From Gemmatimonadaceae bacterium (GTDB taxonomy: Bacteria; Gemmatimonadota; Gemmatimonadetes; Gemmatimonadales; Gemmatimonadaceae), in the NCBI GenBank assembly GCA_013813605.1, contig JACCRL010000366.1:1-11427 (forward strand): 11,427 nt of DNA, written 5' to 3'. This document shows, one piece after another, positions 1 through 7,290 of this stretch (position 1 is its first letter; the number at the start of each line of letters is the position of its first letter). The position numbers were made by a program, and so were the translations under genes. The notes beneath the pieces were generated by a model that saw only the letters and a list, made by a program, of their open reading frames with translations, was not told the DNA's origin and made no database searches.

Positions 1-1
1 T

Positions 2-838
2 TTCACCCCTCTCCTCCCACTCGAGCTCGAGCGCGCGCGGCAGGCACGACTGACGCCGACGCTCGGCTTTGCCGCAGAAATTGAAGCGTGGGCGGCCGCC
101 GGCGGCGGTCCGTGGCATCTCGCGATCGACACGGGGATGAGCCGGGCAGGAATTCCGTGGCGTGAGGCAGGCACCATCCGCGACCTCGTCGCGGCGCATC
201 GGCCCGAGGGTGCGTTCACGCACTTTCACTCCGCGGAGCTGGACGACGGCTCGGTCGCGGAACAGGAACGGCGGTTCGAGGCGGCGCTGGCAGACATCGG
301 CAAGCCCGACATCCTCGTGCACACGGAGAACAGCGCCGCCTCCGCCCGCGCGGGTAAGAGCAGGTGGGATCTGCTGCGGCCGGGGATTTTCCTGTACGGC
401 GTCGGCAGCGGCCAATCGGCTGCCGTCCAGCCGGAGCCGGTCGTGCATTTCCGCGCCCGCATTGTGGAGGTGCGGAAGCTCCGCGACGGGGATACGGTCA
501 GCTACAACGCGACGTTCCGCGCCTCCGGTGACATGCGCATCGCGACACTGGCCGCCGGTTATGCTGACGGGTATCCGAGGGCGCTCAGCGGCCGGGGAAG
601 CGCTATCGTTCGCGGACACACCGTTCCGGTGGCGGGGCGCGTGACAATGGACATGATCATGCTCGACGTGACGGCGGTGGAATGCGGAACCGGGGATACT
701 GCGACACTGCTCGGTGTCGCAGACGGCGCGTTGCTCAGTGTCGAGCAGGTTGCCGGTCGGGCCGAGATGTCGCCCTACGAGCTGCTGACCGGGCTTCGCT
801 CGCGCATCGAGCGTGTGTACGCGGAGGCGCCGACTTGA
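2..838 (+). CDS. alr: Alanine racemase, 3' part (N-terminus outside window)
   Basis: Interconverts L- and D-alanine with pyridoxal phosphate in the cytoplasm, supplying D-Ala for peptidoglycan. The reading frame is open from base 2, giving 278 codons of a family of about 370. The N-terminal part with the PLP-binding lysine lies upstream of the window. Visible family motifs, in order: IDTGMSRAG (from about 125), THFHSAE, ENSAAS, LRPGIFLYG, and DTVSYNATF, whose Tyr matches the second catalytic base (Tyr265 in the Geobacillus enzyme). These are followed by GYADGYPRAL, GRVTMDM and the terminal SPYELLTGL plus an RIERVY-like end. Oddity: the residue before IDTGM is Ala, where many alanine racemases carry a carbamylated Lys (HLK-x-DTGM). 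The stop TGA overlaps the TTG start of deoB by 4 nt, so the two are probably translationally coupled. The identification is very secure; only the 5' end is unknown. Confidence 0.96.
   Translation, partial: FTPLLPLELERARQARLTPTLGFAAEIEAWAAAGGGPWHLAIDTGMSRAGIPWREAGTIRDLVAAHRPEGAFTHFHSAELDDGSVAEQERRFEAALADIGKPDILVHTENSAASARAGKSRWDLLRPGIFLYGVGSGQSAAVQPEPVVHFRARIVEVRKLRDGDTVSYNATFRASGDMRIATLAAGYADGYPRALSGRGSAIVRGHTVPVAGRVTMDMIMLDVTAVECGTGDTATLLGVADGALLSVEQVAGRAEMSPYELLTGLRSRIERVYAEAPT
823..827 (+). promoter_or_regulatory. Ribosome binding site deciding the deoB TTG start
   Basis: A GGAGG Shine-Dalgarno core lies 7 nt before the TTG at 835, inside the last codons of alr. Together with the exact fit of the predicted N-terminus to the phosphopentomutase family, it supports TTG 835 over the in-frame ATG at 682, which lies deep within alr. 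Confidence 0.75.
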
Positions 839-1998
839 AGCGCGCCGCGATACTGATTCTCGACGGCGTTGGTGTCGGCGGAGCGCCGGACGCCGCAGAG
901 TACGGCGACGTCGGCAGCGATACGCTCGGCAACCTCGCACGCGCGCTCGGCGGGCTATCGCTGCCCAACCTCGAGCGGAGAGGGCTCGGCAACATTCGCG
1001 ACATCCCGGGCCTGCGCCGGCGCGGCGATGCGGCGGGAGCATGGGGCTCGCTCCGTCCCGCGTCAGCCGGGAAGGACAGCACGACCGGCCACTGGGAAAT
1101 CGCTGGCGTGCATCTCGAGCGGGCGTTCCCGACCTTTCCGCGCGGTTTCCCCGCCGCCGTCATCTCCAGCTTTGCGAAAGCGACAGGACGGGGTGTGATC
1201 GCGAACGAAGTCGCCAGCGGCACGGACATTATCAACCGTTTTGGCGAGGAGCATCAGAAGAGCGGCAGCTGGATCGTTTATACGTCTGCGGACAGCGTCT
1301 TTCAGATCGCCGCTCACGAAGCGACTGTCCCGCTGGATGAGCTGTACCGCGCCTGCGCGATCGCACGCGAGATGTTGCGCCCGCCGCACGATGTGTCGCG
1401 CGTTATTGCGCGCCCCTTCGCCGGCGTTCCTGGCGCATACGCGCGAACTCCCAACCGGCGCGATTACTCGCTCGCGCCGCCCTCGGAAACATTGCTCGAC
1501 GCTCTCGAGAAGAACCGTATTCTCCGCGCCGGGGTAGGGAAGGTTGACGATCTTTTCGCGGGCAGGGGAATTACGGCGAAGCACACCGTATCCAACGCCG
1601 AGGGAATACGCGAGATCAAGGACTGGCTCTCTCACGCAGAGAGTGGGCTCCTCTTCGCCAACCTAGTAGATTTCGACCAGATGTACGGGCACCGCAACGA
1701 CGTTGCGGGTTTCAATGGAGCATTGCGCGAGTTCGACGCGGCTCTGCCCTCCCTCACAACGCGGCTGAAAGAGGACGACCTGCTGTTCATTACGGCCGAT
1801 CACGGCAACGACCCGACTACACCATCCACCGATCACTCGCGCGAGTGCGTTCCTCTCCTCGTGAGCGGGCCGCGCGTCGTTCCCGGAAACCTCGGCGAGC
1901 GTGAGACATTTTCCGACCTTGGCGCGACGGTGGCGGAGTGGTTCGGGCTCTCATTCCGCGGCAGGGGAAAGTCTTTTCTCTCCGAGCTGGTAGTCTGA
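835..1998 (+). CDS. deoB: Phosphopentomutase
   Basis: Interconverts (deoxy)ribose 1-phosphate and 5-phosphate, feeding nucleoside-derived sugars into central metabolism. It is a manganese-dependent member of the alkaline-phosphatase superfamily. From TTG 835 it has 387 residues, normal for the family. The N-terminus gives ILDGVGVGGAPDA with metal ligand Asp10. DSTTGHWE at 81-88 carries the phosphorylated Thr (83 or 84), and SADSVFQIAAHE lies near 151. The C-terminal half has DFDQMYGH (Asp281, His286) and TADHGND (Asp322, His323), then His334 in STDHSRE. These five ligands have the same spacing as in the Bacillus cereus enzyme (286/291/327/328/339). The TTG start overlaps the alr stop (TTGA) and has a GGAGG 7 nt upstream. 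The stop overlaps the cdd ATG by 1 nt. With cdd next door it suggests nucleoside salvage. No nucleoside phosphorylase or deoC is present in the window. Confidence 0.97.
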   Translation: MKRAAILILDGVGVGGAPDAAEYGDVGSDTLGNLARALGGLSLPNLERRGLGNIRDIPGLRRRGDAAGAWGSLRPASAGKDSTTGHWEIAGVHLERAFPTFPRGFPAAVISSFAKATGRGVIANEVASGTDIINRFGEEHQKSGSWIVYTSADSVFQIAAHEATVPLDELYRACAIAREMLRPPHDVSRVIARPFAGVPGAYARTPNRRDYSLAPPSETLLDALEKNRILRAGVGKVDDLFAGRGITAKHTVSNAEGIREIKDWLSHAESGLLFANLVDFDQMYGHRNDVAGFNGALREFDAALPSLTTRLKEDDLLFITADHGNDPTTPSTDHSRECVPLLVSGPRVVPGNLGERETFSDLGATVAEWFGLSFRGRGKSFLSELVV

Positions 1999-2417
1999 TG
2001 GCGGTCGGGACCGGGAACGGAACTTCCCTCCGGGAGGCGGCACTTGCCGCGCTCGAGAACGCGTACGCGCCGTACTCCAATTTCCGCGTCGGTGCCGCGC
2101 TCAGGACACGGGGCGGCAAGGTGATCACCGGCTGCAACATGGAGAACTCCGCGTTCGGGCTCGCGCTCTGCGCGGAAACCCTTGCCGTGGCCTACGCTGT
2201 CTCACAGGGAATCACGGAGTTCGAAGAGATTGCCATCGCGACCGAGGACACCGCGCCGACACCGCCCTGTGGCGCGTGCCGTCAGGTGCTGAACGAGTTT
2301 GCGCCCGACATTCGAGTCGTCAGTTACACGCGAAGTGGCGGGGAAGCGTCGTGGTCCCTCAGCGAGCTGTTGCCGAATGCCTTCGTGCTGAACAATTCAC
2401 GTGGAAGGAACGTTTGA
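1998..2417 (+). CDS. cdd: Cytidine deaminase
   Basis: Deaminates cytidine and deoxycytidine to uridine and deoxyuridine, a zinc-dependent step of pyrimidine salvage in the cytoplasm. It has 139 residues, matching the small homotetrameric class (about 130-140). AYAPYSNFRVGAAL near 22-35 is the usual N-terminal signature. GCNMENSAFGLALCAET contains zinc ligand Cys58 and catalytic Glu60, and PPCGACRQVLNEF supplies Cys91 and Cys94. The residue after CAE is Thr61, where Bacillus and human enzymes have Arg (CAER). The ATG at 1998 shares one base with the deoB stop (TGATG). An earlier in-frame ATG at 1938 would add 20 residues encoded inside deoB and unlike the family, so 1998 is preferred. The stop overlaps the next gene's TTG by 4 nt. 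Confidence 0.96.
   Translation: MAVGTGNGTSLREAALAALENAYAPYSNFRVGAALRTRGGKVITGCNMENSAFGLALCAETLAVAYAVSQGITEFEEIAIATEDTAPTPPCGACRQVLNEFAPDIRVVSYTRSGGEASWSLSELLPNAFVLNNSRGRNV
2403..2409 (+). promoter_or_regulatory. Ribosome binding site for the lipoprotein TTG start
   Basis: A purine-rich GGAAGGA lies 4 nt before the TTG at 2414, at the very end of cdd. It supports initiation at a TTG that overlaps the cdd stop in the pattern TTGA. The only alternative upstream start in frame would lie deep inside cdd and would bury the signal peptide. Confidence 0.6.
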
Positions 2418-3667
2418 AGGTTTCTCTTGCTTCGCTCCGTCTTGGCTCGCTTGCCGCCGCCTTCATCGGCGCCGCCGCGTGTACCGAGAACCTCGGCGGA
2501 GACGGCGCCTGCCCCATTCTGTGTCCGACACAGGGCGGCGACATTCAGAATGTCACGCTCGACGCGATCGTCTTCGATACTACCGTGCTTACGCTTTCGG
2601 GGCTGGGGACGGAGCCGGGGCTGCTGCTCGCGTCCCGTGGCGACACTCTCGACACCCGCGTGGTCATCCGGTTCGATTCGCTGCCGACCAAGTTCAACGC
2701 GAGCGTCGATACGGGCAGGACGATCCTTTCGGTGGACAGTGCTCACCTGAGGCTTCGGCTCGACACGTTGTCGCTCAAGGTCAGCGGGCCGCTGACGATC
2801 GAGGCGTTCGATGTTGACACCGTTGCCAACGACACCTCCACGGCGGCAATTGCCGCGCTCTTCCGCCCGGACCGCTTTATCTCGTCGCAGTCGTTCGCGC
2901 GCGCGGACCTGAGAGACTCCATTCGTTACAACATCTCCAACGAAGTGGTGCTCGCCAAAATTCGCGCCGGCGCGCGGCTTCGTATCGGACTGCGAGCGGT
3001 CGGTTCGGCCCAGGTGCGCATTCTCGCGGTAGAGTCGGGAGCCGGACCCCAGCTTTCATTCCGGCCAACGCCGGACACAACGTTCCGGGCGCTCATTGTC
3101 AGCCCCCTTTCCAGGACCCCCGTCGGCGAAAGTTTCGTCGCCATGAATCTCTCTGACTATACGGTGCTGCTGCGCAGCCCGTCGACCGCCGAGACGAATA
3201 CCCTCAACATTGGGGGCCTGCCCGCGCGGCGCACGTACATCCGCTTCAACATTCCCTCGTCGATCATCGATTCCTCCACCGTCGTTCGCGCGACGCTGCT
3301 CCTGAACCAGATTGCGAACACATCGCTGGACCCCGGCGACACGATCTTCCTCGTCCCGCAGATCGTTGTTGCGGGCGCGGTGGTGACTGATCCGGCCAGA
3401 GCTTCGCAGGTGATCAGCGACGGGGCTCTGGATACGCTCAAGGTTCGGGCGGGAGATTCGGGGGAGAAGCAGATCGAGCTCGTGCGCGCCATTCCGTTTT
3501 GGCGCTCACAGAGGCCGGAGGTCACGCCGCGGGCAATCGTGATCAGGACTCTCGCTGAAGGCAACTCTCCACTCGAGGCCAGGTTCTCTCCACTGGAGGC
3601 ACAGGCCGGGCTCCGTCCGCGGCTGAGAATCAGCTTCACTCCGCGCGCGCCGCTGGGTCTTCCATGA
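2414..3667 (+). CDS. Predicted outer-envelope lipoprotein of unknown function
   Basis: I do not recognise a characterised family. From TTG 2414 the protein has 417 residues and begins with a lipoprotein signal: a Lys at position 2, a hydrophobic stretch, and IGAAAC with the acylatable Cys at 23. The mature part is rich in Asp, Thr, Ser and beta-prone stretches with little predicted helix. Two segments look alike. One, near 81-135, has TRVVIRFDSLP followed by HLRLRLDTLSL. The other, near 272-320, has RRTYIRFNIP followed by VRATLLLNQ. This recalls the jelly-roll-like DNRLRE/carbohydrate-binding type of fold found in secreted bacterial proteins, but only loosely. Near the end SPLEA occurs twice, encoded by a short direct repeat. 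Both ends overlap neighbours by 4 nt (TTGA with cdd, ATGA with the barrel gene), so it is probably made together with the outer-membrane barrel that follows. That pairing is the only hint to function. Confidence 0.8.
   Translation: MKVSLASLRLGSLAAAFIGAAACTENLGGDGACPILCPTQGGDIQNVTLDAIVFDTTVLTLSGLGTEPGLLLASRGDTLDTRVVIRFDSLPTKFNASVDTGRTILSVDSAHLRLRLDTLSLKVSGPLTIEAFDVDTVANDTSTAAIAALFRPDRFISSQSFARADLRDSIRYNISNEVVLAKIRAGARLRIGLRAVGSAQVRILAVESGAGPQLSFRPTPDTTFRALIVSPLSRTPVGESFVAMNLSDYTVLLRSPSTAETNTLNIGGLPARRTYIRFNIPSSIIDSSTVVRATLLLNQIANTSLDPGDTIFLVPQIVVAGAVVTDPARASQVISDGALDTLKVRAGDSGEKQIELVRAIPFWRSQRPEVTPRAIVIRTLAEGNSPLEARFSPLEAQAGLRPRLRISFTPRAPLGLP
3565..3600 (+). repeat. Short in-frame direct repeat (15 nt, period 21 nt)
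   Basis: Bases 3565-3579 and 3586-3600 (CTCTCCACTSGAGGC) match at 14 of 15 positions, with a period of 21 nt. The period is seven codons, so the lipoprotein frame is kept and SPLEA appears twice near residues 385-396. It looks like an old local duplication within the gene. Confidence 0.7.
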
Positions 3668-4803
3668 TGCGCAGACATCTCCTCATCGCCGCGTTGGCTG
3701 CCTCCTCGCCATTCGGCGCCGGCGCCCAGGGCGCGCTCAGTCTGCAGGGGTTTGGATATCCGCCCGGACAGCTTAGTGCGCGCGCGCTGGCGACCGGCGG
3801 CGGCATCGCCGAATTCGACGCGCTCAGTCCCGTCAATCCCGCTTCTCTCGCGGCGGTTGGAGCGGCGGCAATCTTTTTTCAGTACGATCCCGAGTTCCGG
3901 AGAGTGACGGTGGGCGGAAGGTCGGCCTCGACCACGACGGCGCGCTTTTCCGTCGTCGGCGCAACGCTTCCTGTCTCATCGCAGTGGACTCTGGGTCTCA
4001 GCTCATCGACGTTCCTCGATCGTTCTTCCGAGACGCGGTCGGTTCGGCAGCTTCCCGTCGGGGGCGACGGCGACATCACCGAAGTAACCCAGCGCTCGCG
4101 AATCCTTGGCGCGATCAACGACCTCCGGGTCGCGGTCGGGTATGCGCCCGGACAGTCCGTACGGTTCGGTTTTGGCGCGCATGCGCTGGTCGGAAGCAAT
4201 CGAATAAGTCTCGACGAGCTTCTTCCCGACAGCTCGCAGTTCACCAGCAGCAATCAGCGGTCCAACGTGAGCTTTGCCGGGTTCGCCGGCTCCGCGGGCA
4301 TCATTTGGCAGCCTTCGCGTTTGCTGGGCGTCTCTCTTTCGACGCGGATGGGCGGCGACCTCATCGCCAAGGTTGCCGACACGACCATCGGCAGGGGAGG
4401 GATTCCGGACCACTATGCGGCGGCGGTCCGCTACGACGGTCTGACCGGCGCCATTCTTTCGGCGCGAATCGCGCGCGACAACTGGAGCTCGCTCAAGTCG
4501 TTCGGCGGATCGAGCGTAACAGCGTTCGACGGGTGGGACATCGGGGGCGGCGCGGAGGCCGTTGGTCCGCGCTTCATGTCCCGCGTCGTCTCACTGCGCG
4601 CCGGGGCACGCTATCGCACGCTGCCGTTTGGTCTCAATGGCGCGGAAGTGAAGGAGACCGGTTTCACGGGGGGCTTCGGTGTACCGCTTTCGCGCGACCG
4701 CGCAAACTTCGACTTCACCGCGCAGCGCCTGACGCGCTCGTCCGGAGGTGACATCAGAGAGCGGGCGTTCATCTTCAGCTTCGGCCTGCGGGTCACGCCC
4801 TGA
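3664..4803 (+). CDS. Predicted outer-membrane beta-barrel protein
   Basis: Encodes 379 residues with a typical Sec signal peptide: MMRR, a hydrophobic core, then AGA-Q with likely cleavage after Ala21. The mature N-terminus holds SARALATGGGIAEFDALSPV followed by NPASLA. This resembles the conserved start of FadL/PorV-like barrels (small residues, D, then NPA). The rest alternates short hydrophobic strands with polar turns, for example LRVAVGYAPG, VRFGFGAHALVG, LLGVSLSTRMGG, VVSLRAGARYR and a final IFSFGLRVTP strand, as expected for an integral barrel. A specific transport or assembly role cannot be read from sequence. Two in-frame ATGs (3664 and 3667) are possible. The first overlaps the lipoprotein stop as ATGA. 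A receiver-histidine kinase starts 1 nt after the stop. Coupling with the lipoprotein suggests a joint role at the outer membrane, but this is inference. Confidence 0.82.
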   Translation: MMRRHLLIAALAASSPFGAGAQGALSLQGFGYPPGQLSARALATGGGIAEFDALSPVNPASLAAVGAAAIFFQYDPEFRRVTVGGRSASTTTARFSVVGATLPVSSQWTLGLSSSTFLDRSSETRSVRQLPVGGDGDITEVTQRSRILGAINDLRVAVGYAPGQSVRFGFGAHALVGSNRISLDELLPDSSQFTSSNQRSNVSFAGFAGSAGIIWQPSRLLGVSLSTRMGGDLIAKVADTTIGRGGIPDHYAAAVRYDGLTGAILSARIARDNWSSLKSFGGSSVTAFDGWDIGGGAEAVGPRFMSRVVSLRAGARYRTLPFGLNGAEVKETGFTGGFGVPLSRDRANFDFTAQRLTRSSGGDIRERAFIFSFGLRVTP

Positions 4804-4804
4804 G

Positions 4805-6007
4805 ATGGCTGACGGGACGACTTCAAAACCAGAAGTCATTCTCGTCGCCGACGACATTCCTGCCAACGTCGAGCTGCTCCTGGACCAGCTGAGCAGCCTT
4901 GGCTACGAAACGATAACCGCAGTCGATGGGCCGAGCGCGGTAGCGGCGGCGTTTGAGCACAATCCCGATCTTTGCATTCTCGACGTGTCGATGCCGGCGG
5001 GAGACATGAACGTGGATGACCGAACCACCGGGTTCGAGGTTTGCCGCCGCATCAAGCGTGACCCTCGCACGGCGCGCATCCCGGTGATCTTCGTGACGGC
5101 GCTCAACGAAACGACCGACCGCGTGCGCGGGATCGAGGCAGGCGGCGACGACTTTCTCACCAAGCCACACAACCGCCTGGTGCTCGGCGCGCGCGTGCGG
5201 AGCCTGCTCAAGCTCAAGGCGGCGACCGACGCCCTCGAGAGCAGCCTGCGCAAGCTGCGTGAGCTGGAGAAAGTGCGGGACGACCTGATGAAGATGATCG
5301 TGCACGATCTCAAGACGCCGCTCACTTCCGTGCTGGCGACCCTCGAGATGCTGGCGACAGGCGACTTCGGCGCCGTCAACAATGCGCAGAAGGCAGCGAT
5401 CGGCGATGCCGAGGTGCAGTCGGAAGAGCTCCTCGCCCTGATCGACGACATCCTCGAGGTCGCGCGCATCGAGGAAGCGAACATCTCGCTTTCGCCGGCG
5501 CTGATTGCTCCCGGCGCGCTACTCGCGGAGCTGCTGCACGAGTGGCAGCACCGTTTCCAGCAGGAGGGAACGACGGTGTCCGCCTCAGTCGCCGACGACG
5601 CGCCGGTTTTCAGCGCCGACAGGGGATTGATGAAGCGCGTGTTCTCCAACCTGATCCAGAACGCGGTCACGCATTCCTCGAGCCCGGTCCACATCGAGCT
5701 GAGTGCGAAGAGGGCGGGGCAGGGCGTCATTTTCACCGTTGCGGACAACGGGCCGGGAATTCCGGAGGAGTATCACGACCTGATTTTCCGGAAGTTCGGC
5801 CAGGTCGACATGGGTCGCTCGGCGCGTACGCGCAGCTCGGGTCTCGGGCTTACGTTCTGCAAGCTCGTGGTGGAGCGTCACGGGGGGCGCATCTGGTTGC
5901 GCAGCACTGAGGGAGAAGGGAGCTCGTTCTTCGTCGAAATGCCGCTCGAGCCGGCCGAACGGCCGACGCCATCGAGCGCGATGGCCGCCTTCGCCAACGC
6001 GCGGTGA
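4805..6007 (+). CDS. Soluble hybrid protein: receiver domain followed by histidine kinase
   Basis: Encodes 400 residues without any membrane segment. Residues 10-133 form a receiver domain with Asp16/Asp17, phospho-acceptor Asp60 (CILDVSMP), Thr98 and Lys120 (LTKPHN). About eight extra residues (around 65-75, GDMNVDDRTT) sit between the MP after the phospho-Asp and the GFEVC helix. Residues 134-162 are a charged helix, probably a coiled coil. The kinase follows: His167 in IVHDLKTPL (HisKA), N-box NLIQNA with Asn286, DNGPGIP (314-320), the F-box near FRKFGQ (328-333) and GLGL at 346-349. All residues needed for autophosphorylation are present. The REC-HK order implies an input relayed by phosphorylation or protein contact rather than a periplasmic sensor. 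No partner regulator or output domain occurs in the window. The ATG at 4805 is 1 nt after the barrel stop. An in-frame ATG at 4748 would lie inside the barrel gene. The stop overlaps mtaB as GTGA. Confidence 0.93.
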   Translation: MADGTTSKPEVILVADDIPANVELLLDQLSSLGYETITAVDGPSAVAAAFEHNPDLCILDVSMPAGDMNVDDRTTGFEVCRRIKRDPRTARIPVIFVTALNETTDRVRGIEAGGDDFLTKPHNRLVLGARVRSLLKLKAATDALESSLRKLRELEKVRDDLMKMIVHDLKTPLTSVLATLEMLATGDFGAVNNAQKAAIGDAEVQSEELLALIDDILEVARIEEANISLSPALIAPGALLAELLHEWQHRFQQEGTTVSASVADDAPVFSADRGLMKRVFSNLIQNAVTHSSSPVHIELSAKRAGQGVIFTVADNGPGIPEEYHDLIFRKFGQVDMGRSARTRSSGLGLTFCKLVVERHGGRIWLRSTEGEGSSFFVEMPLEPAERPTPSSAMAAFANAR

Positions 6008-7290
6008 AGGTTTATCTCGCTACGTTCGGGTGCCGTGCCAATCAATACGACAGCGAAGCGGTAAGGTCCATGGTTCTCGCCGGCGGGGGCGAGATGGCGG
6101 ACTCGGCTTCGGAAGCTGACGTCGCGGTGTTCAACAGCTGCGCGGTAACCGCGGGCGCCGAAGCCGACCTGCGTCAGTCCGTGCGGCGGAGCGCGCGTAT
6201 GAATCCCCGGCTCAGAAGCTTCGTGATGGGCTGTGCCTCGGCGCTCGAGCTGGTGGATGGCGGACCCCGTCCGGTTTCCAGACGAATCGCCGCACTTCCG
6301 TCGGTCGAAGGACTGGTGGATGGCGCCGATCTGGACGCACTTGCGCTTTCAATCGGCATTCCGGGGCCGCTCCCGGGCGGTAGTGTGCGGCAGACGGGAG
6401 CGCGTGGCCTGCTCCGGATTCAGGACGGCTGCGCCGAGCACTGCACTTTCTGCGCGACGACGATTGCGCGGGGCGCGAACCGTTCGCGAGCGGCCGATGC
6501 GGTCGTCGAGGAGGCGCGGTCTCTCGCCGAGCGGCATCCCGAGATCGTGCTTACCGGTGTGCACATCGGTTCGTACGGAGCTGACATTGGGTCCTCTCTT
6601 GGCGCGCTCGTAGAGCGCCTGGTGACGGAAGTGCCCGGCGTCCGGTTCCGTCTCAGCTCGCTCGAGGCAACCGAGGTCGATGATTCGCTCGTTGAACTCT
6701 TCGCCGGCGCGCCGGGCCGGCTCGCTCCCTATCTCCACGCGCCGCTGCAATCCGGCTCGGATCGCGTGCTCAAGCGCATGGGGCGACACTGGTATACGGC
6801 AGCATCGTACCGCGCCGCAGTCGAGCGGATCGCAAAGCGGGCGCCGGTATTCGGCCTTGGCGCTGATGTGATCGCCGGCTTTCCCGGTGAGACGCGGGAT
6901 GATCACCTCGCGACCCTCGCTCTCGTTAACGACCTGCCCTTCACCTCGCTGCACGTCTTCCCGTTTTCCGTGCGACCCGGCACGGCGGCGGAACGTCTTT
7001 CCGGGAGGCTGAGCGGCAGCGTCGTCGCAGGACGCGCCCGCGATCTGCGCGAGCTGGCGGCAAGGAAGCGGCAGGCTCACATGGCGAGGCGCGACGGTGG
7101 CGCAGCGGATGTGGTAGTTGTCGCCGGCGGAATGGCGGGCAAGGGAATAACGGAAGATTATCTTACTGTCGGAATCTCCGGCGCCCGCCCCGCCCGGGGC
7201 GAGCGCTTCCGCGCGCGGCTGGAGATCACCGGCGACTCGCTGGCGGCCGTTGCGGTTGCCGGAGCGGCAAAGGATTACGCAACCCCGTGA
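6004..7290 (+). CDS. mtaB: tRNA t6A37 methylthiotransferase, MtaB family
   Basis: A radical-SAM enzyme that converts t6A to ms2t6A at position 37 of tRNAs reading ANN codons. It has 428 residues. The N-terminal UPF0004 domain carries Cys10 (TFGCRANQYDSE), Cys46 (NSCAVTAGAEADLRQ) and Cys77 (MGCAS) for the auxiliary cluster. The radical-SAM motif is CAEHCTFC (Cys143, 147, 150). GVHIGSYG and LHAPLQSGSDRVLKRM are MtaB-type signatures. A degenerate TRAM RNA-binding domain ends the protein (GITEDYLTV). Oddity: after the SAM cysteines the sequence reads CATTIARG, where MtaB proteins typically read CIIPxARG, so a well-kept Pro is a Thr. GTG 6004 overlaps the kinase stop (GTGA). No good Shine-Dalgarno is visible, which fits translational coupling. 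Its closest relatives include MiaB and RimO. The motifs and the adjacent miaB make MtaB the best fit. Confidence 0.9.
   Translation: MKVYLATFGCRANQYDSEAVRSMVLAGGGEMADSASEADVAVFNSCAVTAGAEADLRQSVRRSARMNPRLRSFVMGCASALELVDGGPRPVSRRIAALPSVEGLVDGADLDALALSIGIPGPLPGGSVRQTGARGLLRIQDGCAEHCTFCATTIARGANRSRAADAVVEEARSLAERHPEIVLTGVHIGSYGADIGSSLGALVERLVTEVPGVRFRLSSLEATEVDDSLVELFAGAPGRLAPYLHAPLQSGSDRVLKRMGRHWYTAASYRAAVERIAKRAPVFGLGADVIAGFPGETRDDHLATLALVNDLPFTSLHVFPFSVRPGTAAERLSGRLSGSVVAGRARDLRELAARKRQAHMARRDGGAADVVVVAGGMAGKGITEDYLTVGISGARPARGERFRARLEITGDSLAAVAVAGAAKDYATP

Noticed and set aside
20..31. A perfect palindrome CTCGAGCTCGAG at the window start, considered as an operator.
   Set aside because: It lies within the alr coding frame as Leu-Glu-Leu-Glu codons, and GC-rich codon use explains it.
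682..834. A longer deoB starting at ATG 682.
   Set aside because: The extra 51 residues lie wholly inside alr in another frame and are Arg-rich, unlike the family. TTG 835 has a good ribosome binding site and gives the expected N-terminus.
4903..5748. A long open frame on the minus strand opposite the kinase.
   Set aside because: The translation is a low-complexity Ser/Arg-rich shadow of a well-supported gene, with no motifs. This is common in GC-rich DNA.
6349..7080. A long minus-strand open frame opposite mtaB.
   Set aside because: It shows no recognisable domain or initiation signal. The plus-strand gene has all its catalytic cysteines, so this is a shadow.
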